From Phymorhynchus buccinoides (taxonomy: Eukaryota > Mollusca > Gastropoda > Neogastropoda > Raphitomidae): a stretch of DNA of 64,000 bases. Position 1 is the first letter of the stretch. Each line of letters opens with the position of its first letter. The stretch is from the NCBI GenBank assembly GCA_017654935.2, contig CM065689.1, positions 61,307,252 through 61,371,251 on the forward strand. Reading direction: 5' to 3'. Both the position numbers and the translations under genes were made by a program. Shown here in pieces: positions 40,986 through 51,856 of this stretch. The notes under the pieces are model-generated. The model was not told the origin of the DNA, searched no databases, and saw only the letters and a list, made by a program, of their open reading frames with translations.

Positions 40986-41573
40986 TAGTTATAATCTGTT
41001 ATTCGGTCATTACCAGGATATTCCATATTTGTTTACTTTAAATTAAATCTGCTAGTAACAGAAAAGATAGGTTGACATTTGAAGCAAGTGATGAACTTTA
41101 ATTGTTCAATTACTAGATTTAGTACAATATATTCTGGTGCTCAACTGTATATGTCTCCTCCGAAATGATTACTTGCCAAAACAAAACAACAAAAATCCCT
41201 GAACACACGCATAAGCGCGGGCGCACACACACACAGAAGAGGAAATGAGAGAGGAAGAGAAGAGAAGAAGAGTGGGAAAGAAAGGAGAAAAGTAAAGAAA
41301 AGAACAAAAACAATAGGGGGAGAGGGGTGGGGGGAGAGAGAAGGCAGGCGGGGAGTTTGAGGAGGCTGCTTTTCTTTTCAGTACCAGTGCTGGCATGTTG
41401 TTATCTTAGCAGACGGCTGAGTTTGCTTTGATAGTGGGCTGGAACCTTGGGAGAGATGGTGTAGGGAGACTCAGTGGTAGAAAAGAACACCCCAGGGCCA
41501 TGCAGTACTGAAATTTACAGTTGCCCATCGGGCTAGTGACTTTTGAAATCTGGTAGCCTCGAGCTACCAGGCT
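40986..41573. other. Unannotated stretch with purine-rich low complexity
   Basis: No gene is seen. A GA/GGGA-rich tract lies at about 41235-41350, next to a short (CA)n at 41222. The remaining sequence is AT-rich and unremarkable. Confidence 0.5.
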
Positions 41574-41835
41574 AGTAGTGTCTGCCACCCCTGGTATCTT
41601 ATGGACTTGGTCATCTAAGGGCAAAATGATTGAAGTTAGTAGTGTTTGCCACCCCTGGTATCTTATGGACTTGGTCATCTAAGGGCAAAATGATTGAAGT
41701 TAGTAGTGTTTGCCACCCCTGGTATCTTATGGACTTGGTCATCTAAGGGCAAAATGATTGAAGTTAGTAGTGTTTGCCACCCCTGGTATCTTATGGACTT
41801 GGTCATCTAAGGGCAAAATGATTGAAGTTAGTATA
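41574..41835 (+). repeat. 64-bp array (4 units)
   Basis: gttagtagtgtttgccaccc, ctggtatcttatggacttgg and tcatctaagggcaaaatgat, tgaa recur every 64 bp with almost no divergence. The first unit has gtgtctgcc instead of gtgtttgcc. Confidence 0.93.
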
Positions 41836-42835
41836 ACAGGCCAAGTCGAAAGGCGTAAGTAGTTTGACAGAAAAGTGGCGAACAGCTGTCGGAGAAAAAC
41901 AACATTGCCTTTGATTGTTTTTTAACCTATTTTATGGCCGGCAATAAATCCAGAGATCCCAGCATTCCATGCCAGGCAATAACAGAACTTGCAGGAATTA
42001 TTTGATGCGCGTCAGTTGGTAAATTACATGGCATTATGGGATTGACTGCTTTTCTTTCAAGCCAGAACATTTGGTTTTTAACCTTCCTAAAGTTACTTTT
42101 TAAAGCGTTTTTGTTTTTCAGTCTTTTTAATACATTAACTTGGTGTATCTGATTTAAAAAAAATTTAGTTCACTTATGGATGAAGTTTAATATGTTTAAT
42201 GATATAGCCAAGTACGATCACTGTGATTATTCATGATGGTGGCAGGCATTCTCAGTGTGAAAGTAAGACTTTAGCATTTGGAGTAAACTATAGAGACGTG
42301 TATATCCCTTATAAAGTTATAGTATATATGTGTGTGCTTTGTTTTACTTACGTTCCTGTGGTAAGTCTTGCCGTAATGGTATTTGCATCAATACTGTGGG
42401 CGTATGTACTCAGGAATTCAATAGAAAGGTTGTTATGAATGTTCTCTGTGTAGGATGTCAAATCTTTTTCGGACATTGTTACATGATTGTCAATGTATGG
42501 ATGAGAAATGAATTTGCTGCTGGTATTTGTATTGCAATTGATTCAAATGATTGAAAGGATTAATTTGATAATTACTTACTTTTCGTACTTTCAGTTGACA
42601 ACCAATATATATAAAATGTTAACGAATGTTAAATTATGTTAATTGTTTAGTGCCAAGTTTGATTCTTGATTCCTGATTAGCTTTTCTTTTGTTTGTTTTT
42701 GTGGAATTTACAGTATTTTCTATTTAAGTATGCTATTGAATTCAATATGTGCGTCTTTCGTTATAAATGTATTGTCTTTTTGTAGTTTAAAAAAAAGTTG
42801 TTATTGCCAGAATTTGCTTGAAAAGTGTTTTAATC
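41836..42835. other. AT-rich stretch, nothing recognised
   Basis: Open frames are short (under 75 codons) with no family resemblance. No repeat, TIR or RNA gene was seen. Among the least repetitive DNA in the right half of the window. Confidence 0.5.
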
Positions 42836-42837
42836 AG

Positions 42838-43880
42838 CGGTCTTTGGCCTAGCATTCCTGTCTTCTCTGTCCTGTGTGTACCCCCCTTTTCCTGATGATT
42901 CCATGTCTTTGGCCTAGCATTCCTGTCATTCCTGTCTTCTCTGTCCTGTGTGTACCCCCCTTTTCCTGATGATTTCATGTCTTTGGCCTGGCATTCCTGT
43001 CTTCTCTGTCCTGTGTGTACCCCCCTTTTCCTGATGATTTCATGTCTTTGGCCTAGCATTCCTGTCTTCTCTGTCCTGTGTGTACCCCCCTTTTCCTGAT
43101 GATTTCATGTCTTTGGCCTAGCATTCCTGTCTTCTCTGTCCTGTGTGTACCCCCCTTTTCCTGATGATTTCATGTCTTTGGCCTAGCATTCCTGTCTTCT
43201 CTGTCCTGTGTGTACCCCCCTTTTCCTGATGATTTCATGTCTTTGGCCTAGCATTCCTGTCTTCTCTGTCCTGTGTGTACCCCCCTTTTCCTGATGATTT
43301 CATGTCTTTGGCCTGTCTTCTCTGTCCTGTGTGTACCCCCCTTTTCCTGATGATTTCATGTCTTTGGCCTAGCATTCCTGTCTTCTCTGTCCTGTGTGTA
43401 CCCCCCTTTTCCTGATGATTTCATGTCTTTGGCCTAGCATTCCTGTCTTCTCTGTCCTGTGTGTACCCCCCTTTTCCTGATGATTTCATGTCTTTGGCCT
43501 AGCATTCCTGTCTTCTCTGTCCTGTGTGTACCCCCCTTTTCCTGATGATTTCATGTCTTTGGCCTAGCATTCCTGTCTTCTCTGTCCTGTGTGTACCCCC
43601 CTTTTCCTGATGATTTCATGTCTTTGGCCTGGCATTCCTGTCTTCTCTGTCCTGTGTGTACCCCCCTTTTCCTGATGATTTCATGTCTTTGGCCTGGCAT
43701 TCCTGTCTTCTCTGTCCTGTGTGTACCCCCCTTTTCCTGATGATTTCATGTCTTTGGCCTGGCATTCCTGTCTTCTCTGTCCTGTGTGTACCCCCCTTTT
43801 CCTGATGATTTCATGTCTTTGGCCTGGCATTCCTGTCTTCTCTGTCCTGTGTGTACCCCCCTTTTCCTGATGATTTCATG
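42838..43880 (+). repeat. 65-bp array (about 16 units)
   Basis: tttggcctagcattcctgtc, ttctctgtcctgtgtgtacc, ccccttttcctgatgatttc, atgtc repeats every 65 bp. cctagc/cctggc variants fall in blocks. The array stops within about 10 bp of the left terminus of the composite MITE at 43890. Confidence 0.95.
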
Positions 43881-43969
43881 TTCAAAATATGGTGGAACCT
43901 CCCTTTTAAGACATTAAAGAAATCATTCAAAATAAGGTGGCAAATTGCGGTGTTTTTTTGGGGGGGCAA

Positions 43970-44597
43970 TTTTTGTTCATTTTAGGAACTAATATAAATA
44001 TAGATCTACATCAAATGTTACACACTGATACAGAACATGACCCTGACCATTTATGCCAACAATTTGAACACTGTGTGAAGGCACTATGAAAATACGGAGT
44101 CCACCTAAAAAACATTCACACGAAATCTTAACAGCCCCTCAACAGCGCTGGATTCAAGTACTGCATGGTGATGCTGATCATTTGTCCACTTTCCTAAGAC
44201 ATCAAAATATGTAATAAGCATAACATTCTGAATCTTGTTAACTCGCATTCTTTATCTCATCAAACAATAGTAAAACAAATTCACAGGATCTCGCTTGAGA
44301 CACAGAACGCGAATTAACAACTCCGACATGCTCTTTTTTATGTCTTGTTGCACTCTTTGATGTCTTAGGAAAGTGGACAAATGATCAGCATCACCATGCA
44401 GTGCTTCAATCCAGTGTTGTTGAGGGGATAAGATTTTGTATAAGTTTTTTGGGCTGGATACCCTATTTTCATAATGCCTTCGCACAGTGTTCCAATTTGG
44501 CATGTATGGTCAGGGTAATGCACTGTATCACTATCAGTGTGCAACATTTCATGTAGATATCTTTATTAGTTCCTGAGAAACAGAATCGAACATAAAT
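43970..44597. mobile_element. Foldback with ~230-bp arms nested in the MITE
   Basis: tgctgatcatttgtccactt, then tcctaagacatcaaa (about 44172-44207) is matched by its inverse near 44351-44390. Similarity continues outward over aggaactaata...atctacat...aaatgtt...cacactgata to about 43985 and 44575. The arms are roughly 85-90% alike with small indels, and the loop is about 150 bp. No coding capacity. Confidence 0.82.
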
Positions 44598-44599
44598 TG

Positions 44600-45690
44600 A
44601 CCCCTGTGGGAGGGAGTTGTATAAGGGAGGTAATTTTAATACTTACAAAGAAGAGCAATGTCTCAGAGAAGTATGTCTTAAGTGGGAGGGAGTTGTATAA
44701 GGGAGGTAATTTTAATACTTACAAAGAAGAGCAATGTCTCAGAGAAGTATGTCTTAAGTGGGAGGGAGTTGTATAAGGGAGGTAATTTTAATACTTACAA
44801 AGAAGAGCAATGTCTCAGAGAAGTATGTCTTAAGTGGGAGGGAGTTGTATAAGGGAGGTAATTTTAATACTTACAAAGAAGAGCAATGTCTCAGAGAAGT
44901 AGGTCTTAAGTGGGAGGGAGTTGTATAAGGGAGGTAATTTTAATACTTACAAAGAAGAGCAATGTCTCAGAGAAGTAGGTCTTAAGTGGGAGGGAGTCTT
45001 ATAAGGGAGGTAATTTTAATACTTACAAAGAAGAGCAATGTCTCAGAGAAGTATGTCTTAAGTGGGAGGGAGTCTTATAAGGGAGGTAATTTTAATACTT
45101 ACAAAGAAGAGCAATGTCTCAGAGAAGTATGTCTTAAGTGGGAGGGAGTCTTATAAGGGAGGTAATTTTAATACTTACAAAGAAGAGCAATGTCTCAGAG
45201 AAGTATGTCTTAAGTGGGAGGGAATCTTATAAGGGAGGTAATTTTAATACTTACAAAGAAGAGCAATGTCTCAGAGAAGTATGTCTTAAGTGGGAGGGAG
45301 TCTTATAAGGGAGGTAATTTTAATACTTACAAAGAAGAGCAATGTCTCAGAGAAGTATGTCTTAAGTGGGAGGGAGTCTTATAAGGGAGGTAATTTTAAT
45401 ACTTACAAAGAAGAGCAATGTCTCAGAGAAGTATGTCTTAAGTGGGAGGGAGTCTTATAAGGGAGGTAATTTTAATACTTACAAAGAAGAGCAATGTCTC
45501 AGAGAAGTATGTCTTAAGTGGGAGGGAGTCTTATAAGGGAGGTAATTTTAATACTTACAAAGAAGAGCAATGTCTCAGAGAAGTATGTCTTAAGTGGGAG
45601 GGAATCTTATAAGGGAGGTAATTTTAATACTTACAAAGAAGAGCAATGTCTCAGAGAAGTATGTCTTAAGTGGGAGGGAGTCTTATAAGG
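44600..45690 (+). repeat. 76-bp array of MITE interior (about 14 units)
   Basis: gggagggagtcttataaggg, aggtaattttaatacttaca, aagaagagcaatgtctcaga, gaagtatgtcttaagt repeats every 76 bp. Early units read agttgtataag and later ones agtcttataag, a block pattern typical of stepwise amplification. Confidence 0.95.
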
Positions 45691-45702
45691 GAGGTTCCAC
45701 TG

Positions 45703-46395
45703 TAGTTAACAATGTCATATTTATCTCTTTTTCTCTCTCTCTCTCTTTAAATTGTGGTTCATGTAATTTATCAGATAATGTTTATTATCCTGTTCTTTAA
45801 ACTGATCATTCGTAAATTCATTAATATAATATTTATGTAAAAACTTTTTTTTTCTTTTAATGAAAAAACCTTGTCCATATTTTAGTATTTTAAAGTTTAC
45901 TGCTTTATTTGTTCTTCTACATTCATTTTTAGGCACCAGAATCATAGTTAGGGCATTGTTAATATCAACAGATGAATTATGTCCAATACTTGTTTAGTAA
46001 GCATTGTTTATTTGTTAATGTCAACAAATTATGAATGATGTCGAATACTTTATTCTTATTTAGCGTTAACGATAGCTTCAGAGCTTAATCTAGAGCGCGG
46101 GATTGGTAAAATCCCCCGAAATTTTGTTCCTTCCCGCGATAATCGGCGCGGGGAGCGGGCCGAGTCCCGCACATTTGCAGAACGGCCCGCAGTTTTTACC
46201 GATCGATGCGGGAAGACCTTCGTCGTCTGCTAAACCCGTCGTCTGGACAAACTGAAAGATCAAGCAGGAGTGAAGGATTTCTTGACATTTCATTGGTTCT
46301 TGACAAAATGTTAGTGTTAATCAACCAATCGCGTTCTTCTCGTTCTACCGACAGGAAGTTGCGAAAGTTTCGGCCGCCATCTTGAATATTCTTCA
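45703..46395. other. Unannotated stretch, then CpG-richer DNA before a transposase-like fragment
   Basis: 45703-46080 is AT-rich with no gene. 46090-46390 is richer in CpG (cccgcgataatcggcgcggg, gaccttcgtcgtctgc). It could be the 5' flank of the coding fragment that follows. No promoter element was identified with confidence. Confidence 0.4.
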
Positions 46396-46398
46396 AAA

Positions 46399-46715
46399 TG
46401 AAGCGGGCAGGGACCCTGTTTGATTTAGATTTTCGCGGAGGCAAAGTGAAAAACAAAATCCTGTTCCAAGCGAGTGTGAAGACCTCGAAGTAAAGGCTTC
46501 TACATCTAAAACGTCAGAAAAGAATGACAACAGTGGCAGTGCAAAGGAACATCGGTTCGAAAGAGACTGGTTGAAAAAGTGGCCGAGGTGTTCAAGTCTG
46601 TGTACGAGGGTGGGGGAGGTGATGGTTCTTGTGTATATGATGTGGGGTTGGATAGGGGGGAGTGCCCCCCTTTTCTTTTATATGAGGGGGGGGACTGCCC
46701 CCCTTTTTCAGAAAT
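46399..46715 (+). pseudogene. Fragment resembling the N-terminus of hAT/ZNF862-like zinc-finger proteins
   Basis: An ATG at 46399 opens MKRAGTLFDLDFRGGKVK. A one-base frame change then gives EDLEVKASTSKTSEKN and KEHRFERDWLKKWP. A short MKR...LFDxxF leader, a low-complexity linker and then HRF...WLKKWP is the order seen at the start of domesticated hAT-type proteins with a TTF-type zinc finger. The zinc finger itself is absent, so this is a truncated remnant at best. Confidence 0.35.
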
Positions 46716-46789
46716 CCTAGATTAAGCTCTGTAGCTTGTTTGACTTTGTTCTTGTCCATTGATAATGATGTCAGTTTTTGTAACTGCAA

Positions 46790-47480
46790 TGCCAAGATGT
46801 GCAGAGAGCAGTTGTCCATTTGTGTTTAGATGGGGATGGCCACACAGAATGATGATTAGCCAGGGTGTGCAGAGGGCAGTTGTCCATTTGTGTTTAGATT
46901 TAGATGGGGATGGCCACACAGAATGATGATTAGCCAGGGTGTGCAGAGGGCAGTTGTCCATTTGTGTTTAGATGGGGATGGGCACACAGAATGATTAGCC
47001 AGGGTGTGCAGAGAGCAGTTGTCCTTTTGTGTTTAGATGGGGATGGCCACACAGAATGATGATTAGCCAGGGTGTGCAGAGAGCAGTTGTCCATTTGTGT
47101 TTAGATGGGGATGGCCACACAGAATGATGATTAGCCAGGGTGTGCAGAGAGCAGTTGTCCATTTTGTGTTTAGATGGGGATGGGCCACACAGAATGATTA
47201 GCCAGGGTGTGCAGAGAGCAGTTGTCCTTTTGTGTTTAGATGGGGATGGCCACACTATGATGAGGGTGTAGTTTGTGTTTAGATGGGGATGGCCACACTA
47301 TGATGAGGGTGTAGTTTGTGTTTAGATGGGGATGGCCACACAGAATGATGAGATGGGGATGGCCAGCCAGGGTGTGCAGAGAGCAGTTGTCCTTTTGTGT
47401 TTAGATGGGGATGGCCACACTATGATGAGGGTGTAGTTTGTGTTTAGATGGGGATGGCCACACAGAATGATGAGGGTGTA
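46790..47480 (+). repeat. Irregular 68-bp array (about 10 units)
   Basis: ttagatggggatggccacac, agaatgatgattagccaggg, tgtgcagagagcagttgtcc, atttgtgt repeats about every 68 bp. Internal deletions produce shorter units from 47240 on (gatgagggtgtagtttgtgt). Confidence 0.92.
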
Positions 47481-47487
47481 GCCAGGG

Positions 47488-47665
47488 TGTCATATTTTAC
47501 AGACTATAAGGCGATACTTTTGTTTTGTCTTATACTGAGACCCCTGCGCCTTATGATGTGACTGATAATATAGTAAAAAAAACCTGTAATAACAAAATCT
47601 GAATTTTGTGTAAAATTTGGGGGGTGCGCTTATAATTAATCAGCCTTGTAGTCCGTAAAATACGG
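47488..47665. mobile_element. MITE with 'tattttacggactacaagg' termini, near-complete copy
   Basis: tcatattttacagactataa at the left and its counterpart ttgtagtccgtaaaatacgg at the right are inverted repeats. The interior has ctgagacccctgcgccttat and ggggggtgcgcttataatta. This is the unexpanded, opposite-orientation form of the family at 37.4, 40.2 and 58.2 kb. The DNA from 47666 to 47945 is AT-rich with a short (GA)n and nothing else seen. Confidence 0.75.
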
Positions 47666-47947
47666 AGTCCTTTTTCTAACTATTGGTGTGGTGTGTGAGG
47701 GAGAGAGAGAAAGAGGAAAGATGTTAGAATTGAATGACTCAGGCCCCTTTTTTTTAAAGTAATAAGGAATGGATGGATATGCAAGAGAGAGATTTCAGAA
47801 TGCCTCAACTTGAATGATCATTGTCTTATGGAATTAATTAAGTTGTATTCTTCCCATTCCTTATAATTATTCAGGCATTTATATGCTTCTGTATAATCTT
47901 TATGTACTAGGTTTATTGATTATGTAAAGCACAGGCATTCATATACT

Positions 47948-49033
47948 ACTTAAAAGAATTCAAGGTCCACTCTCAAATTTGACGTGCTTCTTTGAAATGA
48001 AAACTGGTGCCACAAGTACAAACATTCTTCACCACATTTCACACGAACCGGTAAGATCAATTCTCAGACATGTTTTGGTCAATCATTCAGATGTTTCGCA
48101 TCCAAACATGCTACACTAACTCGAAAAAGAAACGCAAAATCCACCAAAATTGGCATTCCACTATATGCCTTTAGCTGAAAAAGCGAAAATGCGCACCACA
48201 AAAAATGCATTGCATGGTCAAAACATGTTTATGGTGAACACATTTCAGTGGGCTGATCAAACCAGCGAGTATTCATGGCTGCGTTACTGGGGCTTATTTC
48301 ACCATGCCTCCAAGAGACAAATGACTAGGCTGACATAAAGATGGCGCTATCTTGGCTGTGGGAAAGCGTGACTGTGAACATTCACTTTGATCACCTTTGA
48401 GTCGGTCTGCTAATGTTCACAGAGCCACGCTTTCCTGGAGCCAAGCTAGCGCCATCTTTACATCAGCCTCTGTCGTTTGTTTCCTGGAGGCATGGTGAAA
48501 TAAGCCCCAGTAACGCAGCCATGAATACCCATTTGTTTGTTCAGCTGACTGACATGTGTTCACCATGAACATGTCCTGACCATGCCATGCAGGTGTTACC
48601 GTGCACATGCTTTTTGTTTGTTCAGCTGACTGACATGTGTTCACCATGAACATGTCCTGACCATGCCATGCAGGTTTTACCGTGCACATGCTTTTTGTTT
48701 GTTCAGCTGACTGACATGTGTTCACCATGAACACGTCCTGACCATGCCATGCAGGTTTTACCGTGCACGTGCTTTTTCGACTAAGGGCATAGGAAATAAG
48801 GCCAGTTTTCATGGTTTTTGCGTTTCTTTTTCGGGTTTGTGTACATAATTTATATTTATAGCATGTTCAGACAAAAAACATCTGAATAATTGGCAAGAAC
48901 ATATTGCTTGGGACATTATCTTACAGGTTCATATGAAATTTGATTTAACAAAATGTTTGTATTTGTGGTAGCAATTTGAATTTGAAAAAAGCGTAGCAAG
49001 TATGAGAGTGGCCCTTGAATTCTTTTGAGTAGT
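47948..49033. mobile_element. Large foldback (arms ~450-600 bp) with a nested TIR core and an 81-bp array
   Basis: The outer arms pair aagaattcaaggtccactct (about 47955) with the inverse of agagtggcccttgaattctt (about 49004). Similarity runs inward over the attcagatgttt and acatgc motifs. Inside, ctcgaaaaagaaacgcaaaa at 48120 pairs with tttttgcgtttctttttcgg at 48817. The inner arms continue (catggctgcgttactggggc / gccccagtaacgcagccatg) to a spacer of about 30 bp near 48400. The right inner arm carries three copies of an 81-bp unit (gttcagctgactgacatgtg ...) where the left arm has one, so the arms are unequal. Confidence 0.85.
48530..48780. repeat. 81-bp array in the right arm of the foldback (3 units)
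   Basis: gttcagctgactgacatgtg, ttcaccatgaacatgtcctg, accatgccatgcaggtttta, ccgtgcacatgctttttgtt, t recurs three times. The matching left arm has one equivalent (catggtcaaaacatgtttat, ggtgaacacatttcag). Confidence 0.92.
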
Positions 49034-49084
49034 GTATACACTTGATGCAGATCAACTGGTATGCAGATCAACGGGGGGGAGGGG

Positions 49085-49238
49085 GGGTTTGACCAAATGA
49101 CAACTTTTTCGTTGCCACTGGGTTTAACGTGTGCTAAGTGGGGTTTGACCAATCGTGCACACTGGGTACCTCGGTTTATCGTCTCACAACTTTTTCGTTG
49201 CCACTGGGTTTAACGTGTGTTAAGTGCATGGGCACACG

Positions 49239-49269
<31 letters not shown>

Positions 49270-49420
49270 ACCATGTTCAGACCATAAGGCCTAGTGCAGA
49301 CAGAGGGGAAAATCGCCTGTGCCTAGATTCGAACTGGGGTTTATTTTTGCATTGCACGTTACCTGTGTGCCACTGTGCACCTCGCTGCATCTCTGTATGG
49401 GTTGGTGGCTGTTGGTATGA
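49085..49420 (-). mobile_element. tRNA-headed SINE, tail partly duplicated
   Basis: On the minus strand ggtgcacagtggcac resembles an A box. About 40 bases on, ccagttcgaatctagg is a good B box, so the head looks tRNA-derived. The body gatgagacgataaaccgagg, tccc, then aacccagtggcaacgaaaaa resembles a body found in molluscan SINEs, as far as I recall. A second, tail-only copy of about 110 bp lies at 49085-49200. The A box is imperfect. Confidence 0.55.
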
Positions 49421-49900
49421 ATGCAGTGCGTTGGGCAATAAATGATTTCAACTGACAATGTTATGTGGTGTTTCTCTGTCATGGGTGTTTCTCTGTCTGG
49501 ATTGGTGGCTGTTGGTATGAATGCAGTGCATTGGGCAATAAATGATTTCAACTGACAATGTCATGTGGTGTTTGTCTGTGTGTGTGTGGGTTGGTGGCTG
49601 TTGGTATGAATGCAGTGCATTGGGCAATAAATGATTTCAACTGACGTCATGTGGTGTTTCTATGTCTGTGTGTGGGTTGGTGGCTGTTGGTATGAATGCA
49701 GTGCGTTGGTGAATGAATAATTTCAACTGACAATGTCATGTGGTGTTTGTCTGTGTGGGTTGGTGGCTGTTGGTATGAATGCAGTGCGTTGGGGAATAAA
49801 TGATTTCAACTGACAATGTCATGTGGTGTTTGTCTGTGTGGGTTGGTAGCTGTTGGTATGAATGCAGTGCGTTGGGGAATGAATGATGTTTACCACCCTC
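49400..49900 (+). repeat. Irregular 83-100-bp array (about 6 units)
   Basis: gttggtggctgttggtatga, atgcagtgcgttgggcaata, aatgatttcaactgacaatg, tcatgtggtgtttgtctg starts at 49401, 49501, 49590, 49676, 49759 and 49842. Length differences lie in a (TG)n-like segment. gtgcgttg/gtgcattg variation is a CpG position. It begins immediately at the head of the SINE. Confidence 0.9.
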
Positions 49901-50124
49901 ATGTCTACCACCCTCAATCTGCTTTTTTCAGTTTTATGAACATAATCCTAGGCTGACCCTAGCCCTATCCCTTTCTCAAAACTGGCAGAATGTCTCTTCT
50001 CGGTGAACATTATCTCTAGATGCGAACATTTGAGGGAGGGTGACTAAAATGCATGATAGCCGACAATTGTACATCATTATGACTATGATGTGTTCAGCGT
50101 CTTCTGACCTTCCAAGAGAGGTGT

Positions 50125-50760
50125 GTTTTTGGTACCAGCCACGAATGAAGAGAGCGAAGCTGGTAATGTTTTCGGTGGATTCTGAAGCCGATATCTATCT
50201 GACTATGTTAACTCGATAACATTTGAATGAAGGGACCTAGGACACTCTAAGTTGGCATGCGGATAGGTACTAAGAATATCTAAGCCAAGTTCGAAAATGG
50301 TCAAAGGTCAAGGTCACCAGAGCCGAAAATGCTGTTGAATACCTGGCAGGGACCTAGGACGCTCAAATTGTGCATGCGGATAGGTACTAAAGATATCTAG
50401 GCCAAGTTAAAAAATGGTCAAAGGTCAAGGTCACGAGTCGAAAATGCTGCTGAACACCTAGCATGATAACAGAGGGACCTAGGACGCTCACATTTTGCAT
50501 GCAAAGAGGTACAAAAGATATCTAGGCCAAGTTCAAAAATGGTCATAGGTCAAGGTCACTGGCACCAAAAATGCTGCCGGGCACCTGGCACGATGATTGA
50601 ACGGAGCGATCTAGGACGCTCAAATTTTGCATGCAGATAGGTACTAAGAATATCTAGACCAAGTTTGAAAATCAAGTACTCATAGGTCAAAGGTCTAGGG
50701 CACTGGACACGAAAATGCTGCCGCGCGGCTGGTGGTCTTGCATCTTAACGCTCTAGTTAT
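50125..50760 (+). mobile_element. Dispersed repeat R1, copy 2
   Basis: It has the same order as 6865-7640: accagccacgaatgaagaga, gcgaagctggta, then four diverged subunits with gacctaggac..ctc, ttgcatgc, ggtactaagaatatcta, aaaggtcaaggtca. It closes with gctgccgcgcggctggtggt and cttaacgctctagt, parallel to copy 1. The two copies define the approximate ends of the repeat. The DNA from 49900 to 50124 is unremarkable. Confidence 0.75.
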
Positions 50761-51500
50761 GGGGGTTTTCTGTCTAGTCTTCTGGGCCGTACAGTGGCGT
50801 TGCTCCCACGCCGCTCATTCCGAGTCCCAATTCGCAACTACACCCTGGCGTTCAGGTCGCAGAATCCAAAACCAGCAATCCAAGGAGAGCGAATCTATGT
50901 TAGGCCGTCAGGGGGCAACCAACCGAGGAGACACTGCACTGCTGCTGAGTCACTTTGGTGGAGATCAGTGGAGCCTGTACACAGGACACCACCTACTAAG
51001 CCCCTACTGATGACAATATTGCCAGCATGAGTGAGGTCCTCCGAGGACACCACCATGTCCATCCACCGACTGATCCCCATGACTTTGACCCGAACGCACC
51101 AAGGGCATAAACTGGATTGGTAATCGAAACAGGTCACCACGTGAGCAGGGCATGCAAGGCCACAGAATTTGAGAAAAAAATTAAAAATAATACTACTAAT
51201 GGATATTTATTGTGCCATTTCTCCAAAGAGCTCAGAGCGCTTACAAAGTTAACTTTAGACAACAATAACAATAGTAATAAACACAAAACCTTCAGAAATA
51301 TATATATATATATTAAATACAAATCCGATACTTCACGCGTGCGCACACGTACACACACACACACAGAGAAAGACATTCATGCGTGTACCGAAATCATGAG
51401 TGCGACCCAGTCAGCCAACACGGGTAGCAAAATGCAAACCGGACCAAACTGCCAGTCGTTCTGCCAACCTAGTCCAATCCACACCACACCACCCGCATCA
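50761..51500. other. Unannotated stretch with short microsatellites
   Basis: The longest frame (50732-51010, 92 codons) has no recognisable domain. Composition from 50770 to 51130 is more GC-rich than the surroundings. Near 51200 there is attgtgccatttctccaaag followed by agctcagagcgctt, a style found in retroposon tails. Short (TA)n and (CA)n tracts lie at 51300-51365. Confidence 0.45.
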
Positions 51501-51504
51501 ACCG

Positions 51505-51856
51505 CCCAAGACGCACCCACGACCACGGTACCAGGACCACACAGGGCTCGGTGCAGTTAGGAGTAAGACACACCCATGACCACGGTACCAGGACCAGACA
51601 GGGCTCGGTGCAGTTAGGAGTAAGACACACCCACGACCACGGTACCAGGACCAAACAGGGCTCGGTGCAGTTAGGAGTAAGACACACCCACGACCACGGT
51701 ACCAGGACCACACAGGGCTCGGTGCAGTTAGGAGTAAGACACACCCACGACCACGGTACCAGGACCACACAGGGCTCGGTGCAGTTAGGAGTAAGACACA
51801 CCCATGACTACGGTACCAGGACCACACAGGGCTCGGTGCAGTTAGGAGTAAGACAG
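51505..51856 (-). repeat. 57-bp array at the 3' end of a LINE (about 6 units)
   Basis: gaccacggtaccaggaccac, acagggctcggtgcagttag, gagtaagacacaccca repeats every 57 bp. Since 57 is 19 codons, open frames on both strands span it (up to 170 codons). On the minus strand it starts right where the LINE ORF2 ends (LFSLSYS then stop), so it is an amplified LINE ORF end/3'UTR. Confidence 0.95.

Larger units (their letters stand above)
43890..45702. mobile_element. Expanded mariner-like MITE containing a foldback and a 76-bp array
   Basis: tggtggaacctcccttttaa at the left and gggaggttccactg at the right, each next to TA, are the same inverted repeats as in the 159-bp MITE at 28839. Internal parts also match that short copy (tacttacaaa, gtctcagag, gtcttaa, tcttataagggaggt). 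The extra 1.65 kb comes from an inserted ~620-bp foldback and from amplification of the right half of the MITE into a 76-bp array. Confidence 0.85.

Noticed and set aside
50732..51010. 92-codon frame next to repeat R1
   Set aside because: No domain, no splice context, and its start lies inside the repeat. Kept only as unannotated DNA.
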